From the NCBI GenBank assembly GCA_902826815.1, contig CADEGF010000004.1, forward strand, positions 44,094 to 108,093: a stretch of DNA of 64,000 nucleotides. The letters are read 5' to 3'. Shown here one piece after another: positions 58,788 to 64,000 of the stretch. The DNA comes from an uncultured Mycobacteriaceae bacterium. GTDB lineage: Bacteria > Actinomycetota > Actinomycetes > Mycobacteriales > Mycobacteriaceae. The position numbers were made by a program, and so were the translations under genes. How positions within the stretch are numbered: position 1 is the first letter of the stretch; every line of letters begins with the position of its first letter. Under the pieces are notes generated by a model. That model saw nothing but the letters and a program-made list of their open reading frames with translations, ran no database searches and was not told where the DNA came from.

Positions 58788-59537
58788 TCAGAAGCTAGCC
58801 AGGACGATGTCGTGCAGGAACTGCGCGAGCCCCGGTTCGACGTCGTCGTAGTACCTCGTGAACCGTTCGTCGGCCAGATACATCTGCACCAGGCAGCGGT
58901 GCATCTCGTCGTCGCAGTCGTAGAACTGGTCGATCGACGCGCGGTGCCGCGCGGCCAGTTCATTGGCTTGCGCCGAACCCGGTACGACGCCTGCGCGCTT
59001 GGCATCCGCCGAGGCGACCAGCAGCGCGTCGCCGTCGGCTTTGATCCGGATCCAGTCGTCTTTGGTGAAGTCCGCGGTCCGCCGCGCAGACTGTGCCCAT
59101 GCGTCGGTGTCGCCCCACCGCTGCTCGGCCTCGTCGGCGTACTCCTCACCGAAAGCGGTCGTGCCGAAGATCTCCACCTGTTCCTCCGCTGTCAGCTGGA
59201 TGCCTTTGCGGTGTGCGTTCATCAGTTCCTCCACTGCCTTGATCGTGTCGGTGAGCCGGTCGGCCTGTTCGGTCAGCAGGGCATGCTGACGCTGCAAATG
59301 AGCGGCCACATCGGCGTCCGAATCGTCAAGCAGGATGCGGATCTCGTCGAGTGGCAGCCCGGCAGCGCGGTACACCAGCACCAGGTGCAGCCGCTCGATG
59401 TCGGCGTCGGTGTAGCCGCGGTAGCCGGCCGAGGTACGGACGCTTGGCACCACAAGACCGATGTGGTCGTAGTGGTGCAGGGTGCGCACGGAGACACCCG
59501 TGAGGGTGGCTACCGCACCGACTGTCTTGGCGTCCAT
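58788..59537 (-). CDS. MerR/TipA-like regulator with TipAS domain
   Basis: A 249-residue regulator. The MerR HTH ([27 protein letters not shown]) and dimerisation coil (about 75-110) precede a TipAS-like domain (about 115-245, with [16 protein letters not shown] and [18 protein letters not shown]). TipA of Streptomyces binds thiopeptide antibiotics with this domain. It lies between rraA and the hns-like gene, a position not occupied in M. tuberculosis to my knowledge. Confidence 0.85.
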   Translation of the reverse strand: MDAKTVGAVATLTGVSVRTLHHYDHIGLVVPSVRTSAGYRGYTDADIERLHLVLVYRAAGLPLDEIRILLDDSDADVAAHLQRQHALLTEQADRLTDTIKAVEELMNAHRKGIQLTAEEQVEIFGTTAFGEEYADEAEQRWGDTDAWAQSARRTADFTKDDWIRIKADGDALLVASADAKRAGVVPGSAQANELAARHRASIDQFYDCDDEMHRCLVQMYLADERFTRYYDDVEPGLAQFLHDIVLASF

Positions 59538-59583
59538 CCCGCCACTATCGACCCTGACGTCGCGTGAGGGTCAAGTGGTTTTG

Positions 59584-60099
59584 TCAGTCGTCGCCGCGGC
59601 GGCGGGCTACCAGCACGAGCAGGATCGCCAACACACCGGCGGCGATCGCCGCGGCCAGCGGCACGCGCGACTGATCGGGTCCGACCAGCGGCACAGTACC
59701 CTGCCCGGATACCGGATTGTTCGCTGCTGCGACGTTCGATTTCGCCTGTGCCGCTGCCTCTTTGGCGGCATTCGCAATGTTGCGATCGCCGTTGGTTTCG
59801 GCCAGTTTCGGCGCGATCTTCGGTGCGGACTTTTTCGCGGCCTTCTTGGCGGGCGCGGCCTTCTTCGCGGCCTTGGCAGGCGTCTTCTTCGGCGTCTTCG
59901 AAGTGGCCTTCTTGGCGGCCTTGGCGGCCTTGGCGGGCGGTTTCTTCTTCGCAGGAGGTGGCGGTGGCGCCGCGGGCGGCTCAGACGACGGTGGGGTGGA
60001 AGGCTGCGCGTCCGAGAACTGCGGCGGGGGTGCCGCAGGCGGCTTGGGCGGTGGGGCGTCAGGCTTTTCGTCGGGTCGATCCTGCTGGTCGTCGGCCAT
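59584..60099 (-). CDS. hns: membrane-anchored histone-like protein, Rv3852/Hns-like
   Basis: A 171-residue protein. The N-terminal half is Pro- and Ala-rich, followed by Lys-Ala repeats (AKAAKAAKKATSKTPKKTP, AKKAAPAKKAAKKS) like histone H1 tails, then ETNGDRNIANAAKEAAAQAKSN and a single C-terminal membrane helix (about 148-164) ending ARRRGDD. This is the layout of Rv3852, which is described as a nucleoid-associated protein with a membrane anchor. It is about 37 residues longer than Rv3852 because of the Pro-rich extension. ATG 60099 is chosen over 60135. Confidence 0.85.
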   Translation of the reverse strand: MADDQQDRPDEKPDAPPPKPPAAPPPQFSDAQPSTPPSSEPPAAPPPPPAKKKPPAKAAKAAKKATSKTPKKTPAKAAKKAAPAKKAAKKSAPKIAPKLAETNGDRNIANAAKEAAAQAKSNVAAANNPVSGQGTVPLVGPDQSRVPLAAAIAAGVLAILLVLVARRRGDD

Positions 60100-60141
60100 C
60101 AGGCTGCTCCTTTGCAGTGTCTCGTCCTCAATCATTCAACC

Positions 60142-61068
60142 CTAGCCGGTAACCGACAGTGCAGCGGCCATGGTCAAGGTGACCGCCATGATTGCCAGCT
60201 CGGTCAGAGACCTTGCTCGCGAGACGTAAGCGGTGACGCGGTGAGACTTTGCCGCGGGCAGCCAGCGAGCGCGGTTGCGCCAAGCTAGCACCATCAACAC
60301 AACAGTTAGCACGATCTTGATCAGCAAAAGGCGGCCGTATCCGGTAGCGAACAACTGCGATGGCGAGCTCAGTGTGACCAGAGCTCCAATCACGCCACCG
60401 GTCAGCAATGCCATCACACACAACAGGGACAGCTCGGAGAAGCGCGGCAGCACGCGCGCCCACTGCCCGCGATGATCGACCGTCAGCACCAGCGCGGCCA
60501 ATGTGCCGCACCATATCGCGGCGGCCAGAACGTGGATCGCGATCGCGACGGCTCCGAATGCGCTCGCCGACATGTGACCACCGATCGTGCGAGCGACGAG
60601 CCCCACCGCGGTGATTCCTGCCGCGCTGACCGCTGCGGGCGGGGTCTTGGCCGCGACAAGCGCGACGGCCAACACCAGGGCCGCGGCCGCGACGCCGAAC
60701 ACGCTGGACCGTCCGGCAGAGGTCACCATCGCGAAGTCCGCCGTCGTACCCATTCCGACGCGTGTCACGGGAAGCGCGGCGGCGTCGGCGGCGCCCACCA
60801 CCAGGCGGCACAGTTCGGCGAACAGCCAGAAGCCGGCCGCCCACGCGAGTGGTCCGCCCGCCTGGCGGGTCAGCTCGTCGCGATACCGGCCCGCGTCCAG
60901 CATCGGCACGACGGCGAGACCCAGCGTGACGGCGGCCGCACAGTCGGCGAGCGCCCGCACCGCGGCCGCGGCGGGTGCCGCCTGTGGATACGCCAGCGCC
61001 CACGCCGCCGCCGAGGCGCCGAGAACAACGAGGACACCGCCAAGAACAGCCTCGCGGCGGAAGCTCAT
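60142..61068 (-). CDS. copD: CopD-family membrane protein
   Basis: A 308-residue protein with about eight hydrophobic helices, matching the CopD domain of copper-resistance proteins: GFWLFAELCRLVVGAADAAALP, RTIGGHMSASAFGAVAIAIHVLAAAIW contains paired histidines that in CopD are thought to bind copper. It probably moves copper into the cytosol from a CopC-like carrier. ATG 61068 overlaps the copC stop in ATGA fashion; it is the last of four linked genes. Confidence 0.83.
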   Translation of the reverse strand: MSFRREAVLGGVLVVLGASAAAWALAYPQAAPAAAAVRALADCAAAVTLGLAVVPMLDAGRYRDELTRQAGGPLAWAAGFWLFAELCRLVVGAADAAALPVTRVGMGTTADFAMVTSAGRSSVFGVAAAALVLAVALVAAKTPPAAVSAAGITAVGLVARTIGGHMSASAFGAVAIAIHVLAAAIWCGTLAALVLTVDHRGQWARVLPRFSELSLLCVMALLTGGVIGALVTLSSPSQLFATGYGRLLLIKIVLTVVLMVLAWRNRARWLPAAKSHRVTAYVSRARSLTELAIMAVTLTMAAALSVTG

Positions 61069-61574
61069 GCCCGGCGTCGAGCCGCCCACAGGATTCCGCC
61101 CCCGATGATCACCGCACCCACCAACAGGAACGGCCACACCGGGATCCCGCTGTCGGAAGGCTCAGCCGATTTCGCCGCCGACGGGCCTGGCGTGCCGGTC
61201 GCGGCGACCGTCAGCCGGAACGTCCACGAACCAGAAACCGGGTGGCCGTCCGCCGACGTCACCCGGTAGTTCACCGTGTAGGTGCCCGCCGGGCCGAGCG
61301 GACGAACGCCGATGGACAGCACCGCGCCCTGCACCTGCGGATCGCCGCTGGACCACAGGTTCCCGTCGGGGCCGACCACGGTCATCGCGGCGAAGTCGGG
61401 TTGCATCTGCTCGTTGAACGTTGCGCTCACGCGCTGCGGTCCGGTGGCCATTGCGGCGTTCTCGGCGGGGTCGGTGGCGATGCGTGTCGCGTGCGCGGAC
61501 GCGACGGGCGCACCTGCCAGCGCCATCGCCGCAACCAGGATGGCGATGAACGAGAGCCGCAATGACCGGCTCAC
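61065..61574 (-). CDS. copC: CopC-like copper-binding exported protein
   Basis: A 169-residue exported protein. The signal peptide (about 1-27) ends ASAHATRIATDPAENAAM; the histidine directly after the cleavage point is the usual CopC N-terminal copper ligand. The CopC fold segments QRVSATFNEQMQPDF and TYTVNYRVTSADGHPVSGSW follow, with His in the last block, then a C-terminal anchor helix (about 142-162) and RRR. GTG 61574 overlaps the YcnI-like stop. Confidence 0.88.
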   Translation of the reverse strand: MSRSLRLSFIAILVAAMALAGAPVASAHATRIATDPAENAAMATGPQRVSATFNEQMQPDFAAMTVVGPDGNLWSSGDPQVQGAVLSIGVRPLGPAGTYTVNYRVTSADGHPVSGSWTFRLTVAATGTPGPSAAKSAEPSDSGIPVWPFLLVGAVIIGGGILWAARRRA

Positions 61575-62254
61575 GTGCGCCTCCTTCGGACCAGCGCGGC
61601 GGCTGCAGCGACCGCGGCAAGTATCAGTGCACCGCCCGCGAGCCAGCGCGCGGTGTCATCGGCGGTTGAGGCCGTCTGCGGCGCCTGCGTCGACATCTCG
61701 TGGTCGGCCATCCCGTGCGACCTTGCGGCGCCGGTCAGGCTGATCTCGGGCACTGGGTACTCGGGCTCACCGCCGTCGGGCAGCGGGGCCTGGTCCCAGC
61801 GCACCACCGTGCCGTCGGAATAGGTCTGGGTGGTGGGGAAGGCGACGCTGTCGCCATCGGGCAGCTTCACCGAGATCCGGAAAAGGGCGAACTGGTCGGT
61901 GGAGATACCCACCTTGGGGTCGGCACTCCAGGTGACCGAGCGCACCGTGCCCGCGGCGGTGTCCCTGTCGAGGGCTGCGGTCCAGCCCGGCATGACCTCG
62001 GTACGGGCAGACGCCACATCAGGCAGCTTGACGCTCAACTTGGTTGTCAGAGAGCCATTTTCGGATTCTCCGGGTACGCGGAACGTCACGACCGCGGTCG
62101 ATCCGGGAGACGGGTTGTCGGCGTCGGCGTGGACGTGGGCCGACGCGGAACCGGCCCCGGTGGCCAGCCCGATGGACACGGCTACACAGGTGCCTGCCAC
62201 GGCGATGAGGGCGCGCGTGGGCGCCCTGGATGGGGAACGCATTGAAGTTGTCAC
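61571..62254 (-). CDS. YcnI-like (DUF1775) copper-associated exported protein
   Basis: A 227-residue protein. A signal peptide (about 1-39) ends GSASAHVHADADNPSPG, again with histidine at the mature N-terminus, as in YcnI. DUF1775 segments TVVTFRVPGESENGSLTTK-like (AVVTFRVPGES) and DQAPLPDGGEPEYPVPEI follow; a C-terminal helix (about 203-220) and RRRRT anchor it. YcnI proteins bind copper and occur with CopC/CopD. ATG 62254 or 62242 may be the start. It overlaps copC by 4 bases. Confidence 0.85.
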   Translation of the reverse strand: MTTSMRSPSRAPTRALIAVAGTCVAVSIGLATGAGSASAHVHADADNPSPGSTAVVTFRVPGESENGSLTTKLSVKLPDVASARTEVMPGWTAALDRDTAAGTVRSVTWSADPKVGISTDQFALFRISVKLPDGDSVAFPTTQTYSDGTVVRWDQAPLPDGGEPEYPVPEISLTGAARSHGMADHEMSTQAPQTASTADDTARWLAGGALILAAVAAAAALVRRRRT

Positions 62255-62278
62255 TTTCTTGATCGGGGAGTTGGACGG

Positions 62279-62803
62279 TCAGCGGGCGGGGCTGACCGGC
62301 GGGCCCCGGTGTGACACCGATGCGGCGAGGAGCAGGACCGAACGCAGCGGGTGAACGGCCTCGGCGACGACGAAGGACTTGGCAGCCACGGGCGGTACGA
62401 CGGCACGGACGGCCACCTCTACGACCCGGGATAGCGAACGGCAGAGCCGCTCTCCTGCAGCGATCAGGAAGGCACCCGCGATTGTTGCCAACGCATGCGC
62501 GATGAGCATCGCAGAAGCGGGTGCCGCAGCCGCGCCGTGGCTGTGACCTGCGGCGGCCAGCATCATATGGCCGACGAGTTGGCCCGTCGCGAGCAAGCCC
62601 GCGAGCACTCGAACGTCGGCGGCGCGGGACATCGTTGTGGTCAGGCCGCCCACGGTCGCGGCGAGCACAGCGAGGAGTGCGACGGCCGTGCCGGACGGCG
62701 CTGCGCTGTCAGCGGCGCCGTGTGCGGCCACCGCGAGTGTCGCCGTCAGCAGCCCGGCGGCGACCCCCCGTAGTCGGGCGGCGGTGATCGGCTCGGCTGA
62801 CAC
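62279..62803 (-). CDS. membrane protein of the copC/copD operon, unknown function
   Basis: A 174-residue, Ala-rich protein with about four hydrophobic helices (8-30, 40-58, 67-85, 98-118). One segment, MMLAAAGHSHGAAAAPAS, carries two His in a loop that could bind metal. It lies 24 bases upstream of the YcnI-like gene on the same strand, as the first gene of the predicted copper operon. I do not recognise the family beyond this context. Confidence 0.7.
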   Translation of the reverse strand: MSAEPITAARLRGVAAGLLTATLAVAAHGAADSAAPSGTAVALLAVLAATVGGLTTTMSRAADVRVLAGLLATGQLVGHMMLAAAGHSHGAAAAPASAMLIAHALATIAGAFLIAAGERLCRSLSRVVEVAVRAVVPPVAAKSFVVAEAVHPLRSVLLLAASVSHRGPPVSPAR

Positions 62804-62809
62804 GGTCCG

Positions 62810-63466
62810 TCAGGCCACGCCGAGGCGCGCCATCAGGTCGGCGTCGATGCCGTCGAGCTGCTGGCTGATCGAGCTGTGGGCGGCCCGCCGACTGGCCGTC
62901 GGCATCTTTTCGGCGGCGGTCACGGCCGCTGAAAGATCCGTGAGCCGATCGGTCATGGCCGTCACGAATTGCTTGGTCTCGGAGTCCTTCGGCTTCTTCT
63001 CGGCCACCAGGCGCAGGGTCTGTTCGGCGCCCGCGATGCGCGACGAAAGCTGCGCGCCGTATCCGGAGAACTGACCCAGCTGACTGAGCGGAACCCCGAG
63101 CTGATCGGCTTTGCGTTGGTCGAGGAACCCGCGGGCCGCCATCGCCCCCCGGTAGACGAGCGGCACCACGATCGGCGCCAGCAGGCGGGACACCGTCAAG
63201 GTGCGGCGAATGCGCGCCGGCGACAACAGCTTGCCGTCACGGACCGCCTTGAGTTCGGTTTCAGCAACCTTGAGCGCGGTCCTGTCGCTGTCCCGCTGTG
63301 CGCGTAGTTGCGCCTTGAGCGCCTTGGTCTCGGCCTTCTGAGCGGCCTTGTTGCGGCGGTTCTCGTTCTTCGCCGCGAGCTTGGCCTCCAGCTTCGCCTT
63401 CGCCTTGATGGCTCGGGCCTCAGCTCGCCGAGTAGCGCGGCTTTTCCGTCGCGTGAACAGGCCCAT
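62810..63466 (-). CDS. conserved DUF6474-type protein, Rv3850-like
   Basis: A 218-residue protein, the same length as recalled for Rv3850. An N-terminal Arg/Lys-rich coiled-coil region (MGLFTRRKSRATRRAEARAI, then long KA-rich helix to about residue 75) is followed by a conserved domain, LSPARIRRTLTVSRLLAPIVVPLVYRG, and FSGYGAQLSSRIAGAE. A role is not known. ATG 63466 is chosen. It lies 6 bases upstream of the membrane protein at 62803 and may be co-transcribed with the copper genes. Confidence 0.78.
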   Translation of the reverse strand: MGLFTRRKSRATRRAEARAIKAKAKLEAKLAAKNENRRNKAAQKAETKALKAQLRAQRDSDRTALKVAETELKAVRDGKLLSPARIRRTLTVSRLLAPIVVPLVYRGAMAARGFLDQRKADQLGVPLSQLGQFSGYGAQLSSRIAGAEQTLRLVAEKKPKDSETKQFVTAMTDRLTDLSAAVTAAEKMPTASRRAAHSSISQQLDGIDADLMARLGVA

Positions 63467-63677
63467 CCCGGCCGCCTCCCGGTCATCTCGTCGGCTTTTC
63501 GGCCATTCGTGTCTGGCGATGGCGCAGCACAACACTATCGCCCGCGCGCCAACCGTTGGTGGCGCGGCCCTCAATGCGTGTGGTTCCATTCACTAGCAAA
63601 CGTGTACAACGGATTGTGCGACAATCGTCGCAAGCGTAAATCGCCGTTCTGGCTGTGTATCGAGAGGTGGTGACCTA

Positions 63678-64000
63678 GTGGCCCCGCGTGTGCGTGTCGC
63701 CGCGTCGGCATGCCTCGTCGCGTCTGGCCTGCTGATCAGCGGTGCTGGCGGCGCGATGGCGCTTGCGGACCCGGGCAACGGGCACGATCGGTCCGATGGC
63801 CGCAGCGGGTCGGACGACCGCAAGGCTGACGACTCGATCGGGGGCATCGTTCGGCGCGCGTTCGGAATGGACGACGGCAGCGGCCAGAAGGACCAGAAGG
63901 AGTCCGTTCCGTGGCAGCGCCCCGATACCCGCTGGGGCAACGGCCGTGACCAGGAACCCACGAAGACGGATACCTCGCCGACGAAGGAATCCCCGACGAA
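63678..64000 (+). CDS. secreted hydrophilic protein (C-terminus cut by window edge)
   Basis: The frame from GTG 63678 is open to the window edge, 107 codons so far. A signal peptide (MAPRVRVAASACLVASGLLI, about 1-32, ending GGAMALA-D) precedes an extremely charged, Asp/Gly/Lys-rich region (GHDRSDGRSGSDDRKADDS, TKTDTSPTKES) of low complexity. GAGAGGTGG precedes the GTG. It is divergent from the Rv3850-like gene. Family not recognised; the missing C-terminus may decide it. Confidence 0.65.
   Translation, partial: MAPRVRVAASACLVASGLLISGAGGAMALADPGNGHDRSDGRSGSDDRKADDSIGGIVRRAFGMDDGSGQKDQKESVPWQRPDTRWGNGRDQEPTKTDTSPTKESPT

Overview
The window is high-GC actinobacterial chromosome, and the gene content points to a pigmented, rapidly growing mycobacterium (Mycolicibacterium type). 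Recognisable mycobacterial genes include ethR/ethA, whiB6, gltBD, an Rv3852-like hns, cyp138 with its TetR and msrA, a Dps1-type ferritin-like protein, a DinB3-type polymerase and a crtE-I-B-Yc-Yd-T-U carotenoid operon. Gene order matches two M. tuberculosis blocks recalled from memory: Rv0135c-Rv0143c (about 15.9-39.0 kb, with accessory insertions) and the inverted Rv3862c-Rv3850 block (about 42.4-63.5 kb). No rRNA, tRNA, CRISPR array or insertion sequence was seen.

Layout. 0-5 kb: a partial acyl-CoA dehydrogenase divergent from a FadD35-like ligase, then small genes (Mop domain, C39-like peptidase fold, PaiB, a DUF222 fragment). 5-11 kb: an accessory-looking signalling locus with two ricin-like trefoil paralogues flanking a membrane protein, an FHA-HTH protein, and a membrane Ser/Thr kinase with two six-kelch propellers. 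11.5-16 kb: a compact five-gene locus (GT4 glycosyltransferase, methyltransferase, terpenoid-cyclase-like toroid protein, Methyltransf_24 protein, TetR) whose two promoters carry the same GGACA-N2-TGTCC operator. It looks like an uncharacterised regulated biosynthetic system. 16-24 kb: TetR-cyp138, a thioesterase-fold protein, msrA/msrB, an inserted DUF6236 gene, a SnoaL/epimerase pair behind a KstR-like box, and a methyltransferase. 23.6-27.5 kb: three DUF4262 paralogues in tandem, an FAD oxidoreductase, an SRPBCC protein and a DUF427 protein.

27.6-35.1 kb: an eight-gene, mostly translationally coupled carotenoid operon behind a SigF-type promoter, predicted to make an aromatic isorenieratene-type carotenoid and ending in a Rieske protein. 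35-41 kb: an AlkA-like glycosylase, dps behind a second SigF-like promoter, an aquaporin, a ClC channel/transporter and a CopB-type copper ATPase behind a CsoR-like box. 41-49.5 kb: an XRE regulator divergent from whiB6 across a dyad-rich region, then gltBD after a long leader. 49.6-56 kb: an F420-type oxidoreductase, a K+/H+ antiporter divergent from a CeoC-like TrkA protein, a TIGR03086 protein, a PHP protein, DinB3 and a decayed DinB/DUF664 gene.

56-64 kb: ethR/ethA around a nested palindrome, rraA, a TipA-like MerR regulator, the hns-like gene, a four-gene copC/copD/ycnI operon, an Rv3850-like gene and the start of a secreted protein cut by the window edge. Start codons were chosen from ribosome binding sites, operators, -10 elements and family alignments recalled from memory; no database search was run.
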